From assembly GCF_013415125.1 (NCBI RefSeq), contig NZ_JACCDE010000001.1, forward strand, positions 186,001 to 250,000: a stretch of 64,000 nt of DNA. Reading direction: 5' to 3'. The notes beneath the pieces are model-generated. The model saw only the letters and a program-made list of their open reading frames with translations, made no database searches and was not told where the DNA came from. Source of the DNA: Vreelandella glaciei. Lineage in GTDB: Bacteria > Pseudomonadota > Gammaproteobacteria > Pseudomonadales > Halomonadaceae. Each line of letters opens with the position of its first letter. Position 1 is the stretch's first letter. Below are positions 38,295 through 48,257 of this stretch, one piece after another. The position numbers were made by a program, and so were the translations under genes.

Positions 38295-40571
38295 ATGGTA
38301 AAAGTGCGTGAAGACCAGCCGCTAACCGCTAGCGGAAAGGTGGATATACAACAATGGTTAACGCGCCTGCAAGAAGATGTGCGCCTACGTGATCCCGAGC
38401 GTTTAGTCGAGGCCTGTGAGCTTGCTGAAACGTTAGAGCTAGAAGCTCCTCGCACGCATCGTGTATGGCTTTCGCCGGGATCCAGCTTCCGCATGGGCCT
38501 GGAAATGGCCGATATCCTTGGCGATTTGAAGCTGGATCAGGCTACGCTGGAAGCCGCCGTTCTCTACCGTGCGGTGCGGGAAGGTCTACTGAGCCTTGAA
38601 GCGGTGACAAAACGCTTTGGCGAAGAAGTGGCTAGCCTGATCGATGGCGTGCTGCAAATGGCCGCTATCAGCTACCCACTGGCGCCTGACCACGGCATGG
38701 GCCAACACAATCAGCAGGAAAACCTGCGCAAGATGCTGGTTAATATGGTCGGCGATGTGCGCGTGGCGCTGATAAAAATTGCTGAGCGCACCTGCGCACT
38801 ACGCCAGGTAAAAGACGCTCCCCGGGAAAAAAGTTTACAGGTGGCTCGGGAAGTCGCCGATATTTACGCGCCGCTGGCCCACCGCCTGGGCATCGGTCAG
38901 CTTAAGTGGGAGCTGGAAGACCTCTCGTTTCGTTACTTGCATGAAGATGAGTACAAAGCGATTGCCAAGCTGTTGGCGGAGAAGCGCCTTGACCGCGACC
39001 GCTATATTCATGATGTGGTCGAAACCATCAAAGGCTTGATGGAAGCCCAACATATTCACCGCTACGACGTGGATGGGCGGGCCAAGCATATCTACTCGAT
39101 CTGGCGCAAAATGAAGCGCAAACGGATTGATTTTTCGCAAGTTCATGACGTGCGTGCGGTGCGCATTCTGGTGCCGGAAGTGTCGGACTGCTACACCGTA
39201 CTGGGGATTATTCACTCGCGTTGGCACCACGTGCCCAACGAGTTTGACGACTATATCGCCAACCCCAAAAAGAACGGCTATCAGTCGCTGCATACCGCCG
39301 TCATGGGGCCGGAGAACAAGGTACTCGAAATCCAGATTCGCACCTTCGCCATGCACGACGAAGCGGAGCTGGGCGTGTGTGCCCACTGGCGTTACAAAGG
39401 CCACGATACCAACGCCAAAAGCCGTAGCTACGAAGAGAAAATTGCCTGGCTGCGTCAGGTACTGGAGTGGCAGGACGAAGTGGGCGGCTTTGGCGATCTG
39501 CGCGAAGGACTCTCCAGCGACGTGGCCCCTGACCGCATATACGTCTTCACTCCTGACGGTCACGTGATTGATCTGCCGCGGATTGCCACGCCTATCGATT
39601 TTGCCTATCGAGTGCATACCGAAATTGGCCACCGCTGCCGAGGTGCTAAGATTAATGGGCGCATTGTGCCGCTCACTTATAAACTCAAAACCGGTCAGCA
39701 GATCGAGATACTGACGGCCACCAAAGGCGGGCCTAGCCGCGACTGGTTAAATCCCAGTTTGGGCTATGTGCGTACCTCCCGGGCTCGGGCCAAAATCCAG
39801 GCGTGGTTCAAGCACCAGGCGCGGGGTCAAAACCTGGATGAAGGGCGCGCGCTGTTTGACCGCGAAATGCGCCGCCTGGATGTCGAAGGGCTCGACCTGC
39901 CCAAACTGGCCAAGGCGGTTAACTACCTCAATGCTGACGATATGTACGCCGCCATTGGTGCCGGTGATCTGCGTATTGGCCAAGTGTTGCATCAGGCCCA
40001 ACAGCTGTTCGGCGAGACCGACGACCAGGAGCAGCTTAATCGCCTGCTTGCCAAGCCTCAGCGGCAATCCAGCAAAGCCACCAAAAGTGATATCACCGTG
40101 CTCGGCGTCGGCAACCTGAAAACCAGCATGGCGAACTGCTGTCGGCCAGTGCCTGGCGAACCGATCATCGGCTTTATCACCCAGGGGCGTGGCGTCACTG
40201 TGCATCGCCAGGATTGTAGCAATATTCTGCAATTGCGCCTGGACGAACCCCAGCGCATTATCGAGGTAGAGTGGGGCGAACGCGCCCAGACCCGCTATCC
40301 GGTGACCATTGAGATTCAAGCCTGGGATCGCTCTGGGCTACTGCGCGATGTGACAGGGCTGCTCGGCAATGAAAAAGTCAACGTACTCGCCGTGAACACA
40401 TTAACCGATACCGACGAGGGCATTGCCCGTCTGCGCATTACCTTGGAAGTCGACGGCCTGGAATCCCTGGGGCGTCTGTTCTCCCGTATCCAGCAGTTGC
40501 CAAACGTTACCGAAGTGCGCCGTTTGCGCAATGCAGACCCGGAAAAGCAAACGCGTAAGGGAGGGGAATGA
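38295..40571 (+). CDS. relA: GTP pyrophosphokinase RelA
   Basis: A 758-residue (p)ppGpp synthetase. The N-terminal hydrolase-like domain is degenerate in the way of RelA. The synthetase domain has GRAKHIYSIWRKMKRK and FDDYIANPKKNGYQSLHTAV; then TGS (DRIYVFTPDGHVIDLP), a zinc/helical region and a C-terminal ACT domain (WDRSGLLRDVTGLLGNEKVNVLAV). It makes the alarmone on ribosomes carrying uncharged tRNA. I choose the ATG at 38295 (MVKVRE) over a GTG at 38286 because E. coli RelA begins MVAVR. It overlaps mazG by four bases. Confidence 0.95.
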   Translation: MVKVREDQPLTASGKVDIQQWLTRLQEDVRLRDPERLVEACELAETLELEAPRTHRVWLSPGSSFRMGLEMADILGDLKLDQATLEAAVLYRAVREGLLSLEAVTKRFGEEVASLIDGVLQMAAISYPLAPDHGMGQHNQQENLRKMLVNMVGDVRVALIKIAERTCALRQVKDAPREKSLQVAREVADIYAPLAHRLGIGQLKWELEDLSFRYLHEDEYKAIAKLLAEKRLDRDRYIHDVVETIKGLMEAQHIHRYDVDGRAKHIYSIWRKMKRKRIDFSQVHDVRAVRILVPEVSDCYTVLGIIHSRWHHVPNEFDDYIANPKKNGYQSLHTAVMGPENKVLEIQIRTFAMHDEAELGVCAHWRYKGHDTNAKSRSYEEKIAWLRQVLEWQDEVGGFGDLREGLSSDVAPDRIYVFTPDGHVIDLPRIATPIDFAYRVHTEIGHRCRGAKINGRIVPLTYKLKTGQQIEILTATKGGPSRDWLNPSLGYVRTSRARAKIQAWFKHQARGQNLDEGRALFDREMRRLDVEGLDLPKLAKAVNYLNADDMYAAIGAGDLRIGQVLHQAQQLFGETDDQEQLNRLLAKPQRQSSKATKSDITVLGVGNLKTSMANCCRPVPGEPIIGFITQGRGVTVHRQDCSNILQLRLDEPQRIIEVEWGERAQTRYPVTIEIQAWDRSGLLRDVTGLLGNEKVNVLAVNTLTDTDEGIARLRITLEVDGLESLGRLFSRIQQLPNVTEVRRLRNADPEKQTRKGGE

Positions 40572-41425
40572 TGCGCCATGGTATGGACGACCTGCTGACC
40601 CTGATGCAAGTGCTGCGTGACGCCGGGCAGGGCTGCCCATGGGACTTACAGCAGGACTGGGACAGCATTGTGCCCCATACGCTGGAAGAGGCCTACGAGG
40701 TCGCCGACGCCATTGAGCGACGCGCTTTTGACGAGCTACCCGGTGAGCTAGGCGATCTGCTTTTTCAGGTGGTTTACTACGCCCAGTTCGGGGCGGAGGA
40801 GCAGCGCTTCGACTTTGCTGATATCGTCGATACCCTGACCGCCAAGATGTTGCGTCGACATCCCCACGTATTTCCGGAGGGCACCCTGGCTTCCCGGCGC
40901 CCGCCAGGAGTGAGCGCCGCAGAGGTGCAAACTCAGCAGGTCAACAGCCGCTGGGAATCACTCAAAGCTGCAGAACGTGACACAAGGGCACGCGCCGAAA
41001 GGGCTGATGCCACCCCCTCAGTGCTGGACGATGTACCGCGCACGCTGCCCGCCCTTAGCCGCGCTGCCAAGCTGTCCAAGCGCGCCGCGCGGGTAGGCTT
41101 TGACTGGCCCGATGCCCGCGGTGTGGTGGCGAAAATTCGTGAAGAATTGGCGGAAGTGGAAGAGGCGCTCGCCGCGGGTGATCAACAGCATGCTCAGGAA
41201 GAAGTGGGCGATTTGCTGTTTGCAGTGACCAACCTTGCCCGCACGCTGAATGCCGACCCTGAACAGTGCCTGCGCGCTACCAATGCCAAGTTCGAACGCC
41301 GTTTTCGTTTTGTTGAGCGTGAGCTTAGCGCTGCCCAGCGGCCATTAACAGAGGCTTCCCTAGACGAGATGGAAGCCCACTGGCAGGCAGCCAAAGCAGA
41401 AGAAAAACAATCTACCCATTCCTGA
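40568..41425 (+). CDS. mazG: Nucleoside triphosphate pyrophosphohydrolase MazG
   Basis: A 285-residue all-alpha NTP pyrophosphohydrolase (E. coli MazG: 263). The first MazG domain has CPWDLQQDWDSIVPHTLEEAYEVADAIE and ELGDLLFQVVYYAQ; the second has KIREELAEVEEALAAGD and EEVGDLLFAVTNLAR. It removes non-canonical nucleotides and in E. coli lowers ppGpp levels, which suits its ATGA overlap with relA. GGGAGGGG precedes the ATG. ppc follows after about 38 bases. Confidence 0.94.
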   Translation: MMRHGMDDLLTLMQVLRDAGQGCPWDLQQDWDSIVPHTLEEAYEVADAIERRAFDELPGELGDLLFQVVYYAQFGAEEQRFDFADIVDTLTAKMLRRHPHVFPEGTLASRRPPGVSAAEVQTQQVNSRWESLKAAERDTRARAERADATPSVLDDVPRTLPALSRAAKLSKRAARVGFDWPDARGVVAKIREELAEVEEALAAGDQQHAQEEVGDLLFAVTNLARTLNADPEQCLRATNAKFERRFRFVERELSAAQRPLTEASLDEMEAHWQAAKAEEKQSTHS

Positions 41426-41463
41426 TCTAATAATGATGCGACCCCTGCAAGGAGGCCATGCCA

Positions 41464-44112
41464 ATGAGTCACGACCTACACGAATCTCTGCGCGATAACG
41501 TACGTATTCTGGGCGACAGCCTGGGGCGAACCATTGCCGACGATTTGGGCCAGGCATTTGTCGATAAAATTGAAACCATTCGCGCCCATGCCAAACGCGG
41601 GCGGCAAGGCGACTCGCTGCAGCAGCGTGAATTGATCGAGTACCTGCGTGAGCTGCCCGAGCGGGATCTGCTGCCGGTCACCCGTGCGTTTAACCAGTTC
41701 TTAAACCTCGCGAACATTGCCGAACAGCACTATCGGGCGCGCTTTCGCCGGGTCGAGGACTACAAGCCCGGCTCCCAGCCGGTACTGGGGGAGCTGCTTG
41801 CGCGTGCCGAACAGGCCGGCAACTCACCGCGCAAATTGGTCGAGACCCTTGCCAACATGCGCGTTGAACTGGTGTTGACCGCTCACCCCACCGAAGTTAT
41901 CCGGCGTACGCTGATTCAAAAATATGACGCCATTGATGAGTGCTTAACCGCTATTGAGAGCTCCGAGGATTATCCGGAGCGTGGCACTCGTGCCCAGGGG
42001 CGCCTGGAAGAGCTGATTAGCCAGGCGTGGCATACCGACGAGATCCGCCACGAGCGGCCCACCCCGGTGGATGAAGCCAAGTGGGGCTTTGCGGTCATTG
42101 AAAACTCGCTATGGCAGGCGGTGCCAGATTTCCATCGGGATTTGGATAATCTGCTGTTGGATACCGCCGGTGAGCGGTTGCCCCTGGATGCCGCGCCCAT
42201 CCGCTATGCTTCCTGGATGGGCGGTGACCGCGATGGCAATCCCAATGTGACCGCCCGGGTCACCCGCGAGGTATTGCTACTGGGCCGCTGGATGGCCGCC
42301 GACCTTTACCTGCGCGATCTTGAGCAGTTGAAGACCGAGCTCTCCATGTGGAAGGCCAACAGTGCGCTTAAAGCCGAGGCGGGCGATGTGGCCGAACCGT
42401 ATCGCGAAGTGCTAAAGCGCCTGCTGACAAGAATGGAGTCAACCCGGGATTGGGCCAAGGCCGAGCTTGAGGGGCGTAACTATGACGGCGGGCCGATTAT
42501 TGAAACCCGTGATCAGCTCTATTCACCGCTGCTCGGCTGCTACCGCTCACTGTGCGATGTTGGTCTCGATACCATCGCTAACGGGGCGCTGCTGGATACC
42601 TTGCGCCGGGTCGCCGTATTCGGCGTTACGCTGACCAAACTCGATTTGCGCCAGGAGGCCAGCCGCCACGCACAGGTGATTGAAGAGCTGACCAGTACGC
42701 TGGGCCTTGGTCACTACCGCGAATGGGACGAAGCCCAGCGCCAGGAGTTTCTGCTCGCCGAACTGGCCTCACGTCGCCCGCTGATCCCACGCCGCTGGGA
42801 GTGCTCCGCCGAGTCCCGTGAAGTACTGGATACCTTCAAAGTCATCGCCCAGGAGCATTCAGAAGCGCTGGGAACTTACATCATTTCCATGGCCGCTGAG
42901 CCCTCGGACGTGCTTACCGTAGCACTGCTAATGAAAGAGGTGGGAGGGCAGGTAACGCTACCTATCGCACCGCTGTTTGAAACCCTTAATGACCTGGATC
43001 ACGCAGGCGATGTGGTGGATCAGCTGCTGGCGATACCGGGCTACCGTTCGCTGATCGATGACCGTCAGGAGGTCATGATTGGTTACTCGGATTCGGCAAA
43101 AGATGCCGGCCAGCTGGCCGCTGCCTGGGCGCAGTATCGCGCTCAGGAGTCGCTGGTGAATGTGTGTAATCGACACGGCGTCGATTTAACCCTGTTCCAC
43201 GGTCGCGGCGGCACCGTTGGTCGTGGCGGCGGCCCGGCCCACGCGGCGATACTCTCCCAGCCCCCGGGTTCGGTAAACGGCAGCCTGCGGGTGACCGAGC
43301 AGGGCGAGATGATTCGCTTCAAGTTTGGCCAGCCTGATATTGCCCTGCGCTCCATGGAGATCTATGCCTGTGCAGTGCTGGAAGCCACGCTGTTGCCGCC
43401 ACGCGCGCCAGAACCGCACTGGCGTGAGGAGATGGATCAGCTCGCCAAGGTAGCGCATGGCGCCTATGTGGGCGTCGTGCGTGAAGACCCGGACTTTGTG
43501 CCTTATTTCCGCGCGGTAACGCCGGAGGGCGCGTTGGGTAGGCTGCCGTTGGGTTCACGCCCCACCAAGCGGCGCCAGGATGGCGGGGTGGAAACCCTGC
43601 GCGCCATTCCATGGATTTTTGCTTGGACGCAGATTCGCCTGATGCTACCCGCATGGCTGGGCAGCGGCGAAGCCTTTGCGCGGCGCTTAGAGCAGCCCGG
43701 TGGACGCGATGTGCTGCAAGAGATGCGCAATGAGTGGCCCTTCTTCGGCACCTACCTGGACATGCTGGAGATGCTGCTGGCCAAAGCCGATGTCGCCATT
43801 GCCGCTTACTACGAGCACCGCTTGGTCGATGAGCCCTCGCTGAAGGCATTGGGTAAAAAGCTACGCCACCGTTTCGCGTCCCTGGAAGAAGCCGTGCTGG
43901 ATATTCTTCAGCAGGAGAAGCTGTTGGAGAACACGCCGCTGATTCGCCAGGCAATCGATGTACGCAACCCCTACATCGATCCGCTGCATGGCCTTCAGGC
44001 GGAGTTGTTGCAGCGTAACCGCGATGCCGACGGGGCGATTAGCGCCGATCTTTCCCGTGCGCTGATGGTGACCATGGCAGGCATTGCGGCAGGATTGCGT
44101 AATACCGGCTAG
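41464..44112 (+). CDS. ppc: Phosphoenolpyruvate carboxylase
   Basis: An 882-residue enzyme that carboxylates PEP to oxaloacetate to refill the TCA cycle. Active-site landmarks are His141 in VLTAHPTEVIRRT, MGGDRDGNPNVT, GYSDSAKDAG and FHGRGGTVGRGGGP. It ends NTG, the conserved C-terminus. AAGGAGG lies 8 bases before the ATG at 41464 and only 2 before the ATG at 41458, so I choose the later one. Confidence 0.97.
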   Translation: MSHDLHESLRDNVRILGDSLGRTIADDLGQAFVDKIETIRAHAKRGRQGDSLQQRELIEYLRELPERDLLPVTRAFNQFLNLANIAEQHYRARFRRVEDYKPGSQPVLGELLARAEQAGNSPRKLVETLANMRVELVLTAHPTEVIRRTLIQKYDAIDECLTAIESSEDYPERGTRAQGRLEELISQAWHTDEIRHERPTPVDEAKWGFAVIENSLWQAVPDFHRDLDNLLLDTAGERLPLDAAPIRYASWMGGDRDGNPNVTARVTREVLLLGRWMAADLYLRDLEQLKTELSMWKANSALKAEAGDVAEPYREVLKRLLTRMESTRDWAKAELEGRNYDGGPIIETRDQLYSPLLGCYRSLCDVGLDTIANGALLDTLRRVAVFGVTLTKLDLRQEASRHAQVIEELTSTLGLGHYREWDEAQRQEFLLAELASRRPLIPRRWECSAESREVLDTFKVIAQEHSEALGTYIISMAAEPSDVLTVALLMKEVGGQVTLPIAPLFETLNDLDHAGDVVDQLLAIPGYRSLIDDRQEVMIGYSDSAKDAGQLAAAWAQYRAQESLVNVCNRHGVDLTLFHGRGGTVGRGGGPAHAAILSQPPGSVNGSLRVTEQGEMIRFKFGQPDIALRSMEIYACAVLEATLLPPRAPEPHWREEMDQLAKVAHGAYVGVVREDPDFVPYFRAVTPEGALGRLPLGSRPTKRRQDGGVETLRAIPWIFAWTQIRLMLPAWLGSGEAFARRLEQPGGRDVLQEMRNEWPFFGTYLDMLEMLLAKADVAIAAYYEHRLVDEPSLKALGKKLRHRFASLEEAVLDILQQEKLLENTPLIRQAIDVRNPYIDPLHGLQAELLQRNRDADGAISADLSRALMVTMAGIAAGLRNTG

Positions 44113-44144
44113 GCATAACCATATTTAACGACTAGGAGGCATCA

Positions 44145-44690
44145 ATGTCCTCAGATGCTCAAGCGGTACTCGACTTTTGGTTTGAGGAGTTGACGCCTGC
44201 TCAGTGGTTTAAAAAAGACCCTGAAATGGATCGTACAATCTCGCAGCGGTTTGGTGCGCTGAATGCCCAAGCCGCACGGTGCGAATGTTATGCATGGCGT
44301 CAAACGGCTCAAGGGCGTCTTGCGGAGATCATCGTGTTGGATCAGTTCTCGCGCAATATCTATCGCGATGACGCTCGTGCTTTTGCCACCGATACCTTGG
44401 CGCTAGTACTAGCCCAGGAGGCGGTGTCCGCTAGTGCCGACGCCGAGTTAACCAGTCAGCAGCGGGCATTTCTGTATATGCCCTATATGCATAGTGAGTC
44501 AACGGCCATCCATGAAGTGGCGATGGAGCTGTTTAACCAGCCAGGGTTAGAGAATAACTACGACTTTGAAGTGCGCCACAAGGCGATTATTGATCGCTTT
44601 GGGCGCTACCCGCACCGCAATGCTTTGTTGGAGCGGGACTCTACCGACGAGGAGTTGGCCTTCTTGAAGGAGCCCGGCTCCTCTTTTTAA
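44145..44690 (+). CDS. DUF924 family protein
   Basis: A 181-residue protein matching DUF924: VLDFWFEELTPAQWFKKDPEMDRTI at the start, GRLAEIIVLDQFSRNIYRDDARAFATD, FLYMPYMHSE and FGRYPHRNALL. The family is TPR-like in fold and its function is unknown. The ATG at 44145 has AGGAGG about 8 bases upstream. It sits between ppc and rluF in the same direction, with no obvious functional link. Confidence 0.92.
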   Translation: MSSDAQAVLDFWFEELTPAQWFKKDPEMDRTISQRFGALNAQAARCECYAWRQTAQGRLAEIIVLDQFSRNIYRDDARAFATDTLALVLAQEAVSASADAELTSQQRAFLYMPYMHSESTAIHEVAMELFNQPGLENNYDFEVRHKAIIDRFGRYPHRNALLERDSTDEELAFLKEPGSSF

Positions 44691-44726
44691 TTGTTTGCTT
44701 ATCCTCTTTTAGCCACGTGGCGTTTT

Positions 44727-45824
44727 ATGTCGTTTCGAAAATCTACCCGTATCAATAAATATATTAGCGAGAGCGGGATGTGCTCTCGCCGTGAAGCCGA
44801 CCGTTTTGTTGAGCAGGGCAACGTGTGGATTAACGGTCGCCGTGCCACCACCGGTGATCAGGTGGTGGCGGGGGACTTGGTTAAAGTAAACGGTCAGGAG
44901 ATCGAGCCTCAGGAAGAGGAGGATCTGGTGCTGATCGCGCTGAATAAACCGGTGGGCATTGTCAGTACCACCGAATCCAGCGAAAAGGACAATATCGTTG
45001 AGTTTGTGAAGCATGGCGTGCGCATTTTCCCCATTGGGCGGCTCGATAAAGACTCCCAGGGGCTGATTTTTTTAACCAATAACGGCGACCTGGTTAATAA
45101 GATTCTGCGCGCCAATAACAACCACGAAAAAGAGTATCAGGTGACGGTAAACAAGCCGATCACCGACGAGTTTATCGAGGGCATGCAGAGCGGTGTACCG
45201 ATTCTTGGCAAGGTGACCAAGCGCTGCAAGGTGCAAAAAGAGTCCACCTTTGTGTTCACCATCACGCTGGTGCAGGGGCTCAATCGGCAAATTCGCCGTA
45301 TGTGCGAATATTTCGGCTATGAGGTTACGCAACTTATTCGCACGCGCATTATGAATGTGCCGCTAAAAGGCTTGGCCCTGGGCGACTGGCGCGATCTCAC
45401 TGCCAAAGAGATCGATACCATTATTGCGCTGACCGAACGCTCAGAGGCGGTACCCGAGAAGAAAAGTAAAGCTAAGCCGGAAAGACCCAACTACAGCTCA
45501 GGCGCAGGAAAGGCAAAGCCGCCTTCCGCGAAAGGGCGACCGGCTAAAGCAGGCGCGAAGGCGGCTGGTGCCAAAGCGGCTGGGGCTAAACCACCCGTCA
45601 AGGGTAAAAAAGCCGCCAGCGGAAAAGTCAGTGGAAAAACAGGTGCCGGCCCGAAAGGCGGTGTGGCAGGCAAGCCGCACCCCAAGGGTGGTAAAGCCCC
45701 CGGTAAGCCTGGTGTTAAAAGTAAGCCCGGTGTTAAAAGCAAGCCTGGTGCTAAAGGTAAGCCCGTTGGTAAAGGCCGCGGTAAGCCAGCGGTGGGCGGC
45801 AAACCTTCTCAACGACGCAAGTAG
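44727..45824 (+). CDS. rluF: 23S rRNA pseudouridine-2604 synthase RluF with long basic tail
   Basis: A 365-residue protein (E. coli RluF: 290). It has an S4 RNA-binding domain (about 6-60; [24 protein letters not shown]) and the synthase domain with catalytic Asp107 in [15 protein letters not shown] and [20 protein letters not shown]. From about residue 240 the tail is low-complexity Lys/Gly/Pro/Ala, about 125 residues, partly made of 18-base DNA repeats. Such tails usually bind RNA non-specifically. The start ATG at 44727 (MSFRKS) is chosen by homology; an upstream in-frame TTG at 44691 adds a spurious leader. Confidence 0.93.
   Translation: MSFRKSTRINKYISESGMCSRREADRFVEQGNVWINGRRATTGDQVVAGDLVKVNGQEIEPQEEEDLVLIALNKPVGIVSTTESSEKDNIVEFVKHGVRIFPIGRLDKDSQGLIFLTNNGDLVNKILRANNNHEKEYQVTVNKPITDEFIEGMQSGVPILGKVTKRCKVQKESTFVFTITLVQGLNRQIRRMCEYFGYEVTQLIRTRIMNVPLKGLALGDWRDLTAKEIDTIIALTERSEAVPEKKSKAKPERPNYSSGAGKAKPPSAKGRPAKAGAKAAGAKAAGAKPPVKGKKAASGKVSGKTGAGPKGGVAGKPHPKGGKAPGKPGVKSKPGVKSKPGAKGKPVGKGRGKPAVGGKPSQRRK
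45705..45776. repeat. 18-base tandem repeat in the rluF tail
   Basis: Four units (45705-45722, 45723-45740, 45741-45758, 45759-45776) of pattern AAGCCYGGTGYTAAAAGY encode [18 protein letters not shown] and KPVGKG. The last unit is the most diverged. Confidence 0.88.
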
Positions 45825-45850
45825 CTGCTAACCACTCAAGAGTCTCCACT

Positions 45851-46126
45851 GTGATTCCAATCGTCGCCTTTTACGCTGTGGTGAGCGTTATCGCTTATAT
45901 CACTTACGCTATCGATAAAAAGGCGGCTATTAACAACCGCCGTCGGGTGAGTGAGAAGTCGCTACATCTGCTTGGGGTAGTGGGTGGCTGGCCGGGTGCG
46001 CTACTGGCCCAACAGCAACTGCGTCACAAAACCCAGAAAACCACCTTTCAAGTTATGTTCTGGCTGACGGTTGTCGTGAATCTGGTCTGCGCCGGGTGGC
46101 TAACGGTTTCATTGAGTCTCATTTAG
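45851..46126 (+). CDS. DUF1294 family membrane protein
   Basis: A 91-residue inner-membrane protein with spans at about 2-20 and 66-88 and the DUF1294 core: YAIDKKAAINNRRRVSEKSLHLLGVVGGWPGALLAQQQLRHKTQKTTFQ. Function is unknown. DUF1294 is often fused to a cold-shock domain; here it stands alone. The start appears to be a GTG at 45851, with no strong ribosome site, so an alternative start is possible. It converges with trpG across 30 bases. Confidence 0.88.
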   Translation: MIPIVAFYAVVSVIAYITYAIDKKAAINNRRRVSEKSLHLLGVVGGWPGALLAQQQLRHKTQKTTFQVMFWLTVVVNLVCAGWLTVSLSLI

Positions 46127-46156
46127 CCACCCGTTTAGCCACCCTATGCTGAGTGC

Positions 46157-46837
46157 CTACGCTCTGGCGTGATTGCCGGGCGCGAAAAGAAAATTAGCGA
46201 TTAGCTCTTTACCGCCCTCGGTGGCAAACGATTCCGGGTGGAACTGGATGCCGTGAATCGGGTACTCCCGATGCTTAACCCCCATCAGTTCGAATTCACC
46301 CAATGCCTGCCAGCGGCTGCGCTGCTCAAAGCTATCCGCTTCAAGTGCGCCAACGGTGGCGGTCACTTCCAGGCACTCGGGCAAAGTGGTCGCATCGGCA
46401 ATTAGCGAGTGGTAGCGCATGACCTCAAGCTGGTCGGGCACGCCGTTAAACACCGAGGCGTTATTGTGGTTGATCGGGCTGATCTTGCCATGCATCGGCA
46501 GCGGCGCTTTCACCACCTTGCCGCCAAACACATGCACGATGCCCTGCATACCCAGGCACACTCCCAGCAGTGGCGTGGTCTTACCCAGTTTTTCGATGAC
46601 TTCAGCGCACACGCCAAAGTAGCGTGGGTCATCCGGCGAGCCCGGGCCGGGGGAGATGATTATGCGATCCGGGGCCATGGCTTCGATGGCGTTGAAATCG
46701 ATTTGATTATTGCGCTTAACGAGTATCTCAAAATTAGCCAGCCCGCCGCGATTCTTCTCCGTGGTCAAAATCTCACCAATAAACTGGTAGAGGTTATAGG
46801 TGAAGGAGTCGTAATTATCGATGATAAGTACCTTCAT
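46157..46837 (-). CDS. trpG: Anthranilate synthase component II (glutamine amidotransferase)
   Basis: A 226-residue class I glutaminase that feeds ammonia to TrpE. It shows IIDNYDSFTYNLYQF, ISPGPGSPDD, the nucleophile in LLGVCLGMQGI, and the His-Glu pair in GIQFHPESFAT. It overlaps trpE by four bases. It is 30 or so residues longer than the shortest TrpG proteins, with an insert near residues 27-38 (TTEKNRGGLANF). A PabA role (folate) cannot be ruled out, but the trpE partner and TrpR operator favour tryptophan. Confidence 0.92.
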   Translation of the reverse strand: MKVLIIDNYDSFTYNLYQFIGEILTTEKNRGGLANFEILVKRNNQIDFNAIEAMAPDRIIISPGPGSPDDPRYFGVCAEVIEKLGKTTPLLGVCLGMQGIVHVFGGKVVKAPLPMHGKISPINHNNASVFNGVPDQLEVMRYHSLIADATTLPECLEVTATVGALEADSFEQRSRWQALGEFELMGVKHREYPIHGIQFHPESFATEGGKELIANFLFAPGNHARA

Positions 46838-48255
46838 GCTGGGCTCTCCATGTCCGTCTCCATAAAGGGGGCAAGGGCTTTGCGGGTGCCGGCAAACTTG
46901 CGGCGAATCTCTTCATACTCATCGGCGGCGTTGCTATCAAACACATTGCCGCCGCAGGTTTGCACGTAGGCGCGCTCACCGTTCACAAACACCGTACGAA
47001 TGGGTATCGCAAAGGTGCAGTCGCCGTTAAACGAGAACTGACCCACCGCGCCGCCGTAGGGGCCGCGGCCGTCGGTTTCCAGATCGTCGATAATCTTCAT
47101 CGCCTCAATTTTGGGTGCGCCGGTGAGGGTGCCTGCCGGGAAGTTGCTGGCCAGCGCCGTAAACATATCTTCACCTTCGGCGATAATACCGACGATCTCG
47201 CTGGAGATATGCTGCACGTGGCTAAAGCGCTTGATATCCATCAGGCTACGTACTTTGACCGTGCCAAACTGGGCTACGCGGCCAATATCGTTGCGGTGTA
47301 GATCCACAATCATATTGTGCTCGGCGATCTCTTTGGGGTCGTTGAGCAGCGCCCGGGCGAGCTGGGTATCTTCTTGGGTTGTTTGCCCCCGGGTGGTGGT
47401 GCCCGCCAGCGGAAAGGTCTCCATTTCACCCTGACGCAGCCGGAATAAAAGCTCCGGGCTCGCGCCGATCAGCTTCTGCTCGCCAAATTTGACGTAGTAC
47501 ATCTGCGGCGACGGGTTGATGGTGCGTAGCTGGTCATAGAGCGCCAGGGAATCCCCTTTAATACTGAAGCGTTTTTTAAAGCCGACTTCGCACTGGAACA
47601 CTTTGCCGTCGATAATATCCTGCTTCACCTTGGCCACCGCCTCGGCGTGCTCTGCCTGGCTCATGGTGTCGCCGAGGGCAGTTATCTGCAGTGGGCCTGC
47701 CGGCTCATCGTCTGCATCAATTAGCGTCTGCAGAAAGTCGTAGCGGCTGTTGTCGTAATAGAAGTAGGTGACTTCCCCGGTCATCTTGTCGAGGATCAGG
47801 CCATCTTTGTAAAGCCCAAAGCGGAAGGTATCGAAATCATCGCTGGCTTTTAAGGTAAGCGATGGTTCGAAGTACTGCATGGCATCATAGCCAAGATAAC
47901 CGCTGAGCCCACCGGCATACTTGCGGGAAATAATATTCTGCGGGATCAGACTGCGCAGCAGCTCATAGGGGTTATCGCTGGGGTAGTGATTGGCGTTGCC
48001 TTTGCGGTCTTCGATCGTCAGCGTGTTGCCGTTGGCGTAGAGCGTGTACTCGGGGTCGAAACCGATGATCGAGTGGCGCGCCATATGGCTGTCTTCGCCC
48101 AGAGACTCCAGCATGTAGCAGGTATCAAATTGGCGTTCGATTTTTTGAAACAGAGCAAAGAAGTCGCAGTCCGCCGCCAATGTCACATAGTGAGGTTTGC
48201 GTGGCAGCGTAAAAGGCTGCGGGCCTGGTGAGGCGTGCGTGTCAGCAGTGGTCAT
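46834..48255 (-). CDS. trpE: Anthranilate synthase component I
   Basis: A 473-residue chorismate-using enzyme. The catalytic half has FQCEVGFKKRF, IGASPELLFRL, PLAGTTTRG, EHNMIVDLHRNDIGRV, FPAGTLTGAPKIEAM and GPYGGAVGQFSFNGD. The N-terminal segment CYMLESLGED contains LES, which resembles the tryptophan-binding LLES element of feedback-sensitive TrpE. The ATG at 48255 follows the trpR stop by two bases, so translation is likely coupled; a TTG at 48261 would overlap it. PabB or phenazine/quinolone-type PhnA are alternatives, but the context favours TrpE. Confidence 0.9.
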   Translation of the reverse strand: MTTADTHASPGPQPFTLPRKPHYVTLAADCDFFALFQKIERQFDTCYMLESLGEDSHMARHSIIGFDPEYTLYANGNTLTIEDRKGNANHYPSDNPYELLRSLIPQNIISRKYAGGLSGYLGYDAMQYFEPSLTLKASDDFDTFRFGLYKDGLILDKMTGEVTYFYYDNSRYDFLQTLIDADDEPAGPLQITALGDTMSQAEHAEAVAKVKQDIIDGKVFQCEVGFKKRFSIKGDSLALYDQLRTINPSPQMYYVKFGEQKLIGASPELLFRLRQGEMETFPLAGTTTRGQTTQEDTQLARALLNDPKEIAEHNMIVDLHRNDIGRVAQFGTVKVRSLMDIKRFSHVQHISSEIVGIIAEGEDMFTALASNFPAGTLTGAPKIEAMKIIDDLETDGRGPYGGAVGQFSFNGDCTFAIPIRTVFVNGERAYVQTCGGNVFDSNAADEYEEIRRKFAGTRKALAPFMETDMESPA

Positions 48256-48257
48256 GA

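Noticed and set aside
38835-39632. 265-codon frame on the minus strand inside relA
   Set aside because: Antisense shadow of a well-conserved gene, caused by GC-biased third positions.
43319-43954. 211-codon frame on the minus strand inside ppc
   Set aside because: Antisense shadow; low-complexity Arg/Ala/Pro composition with no domain.
45491-45812. Two proline/leucine- or phenylalanine-rich frames on the minus strand
   Set aside because: Mirror images of the low-complexity Lys/Gly/Pro tail of rluF; no start signal or family match.
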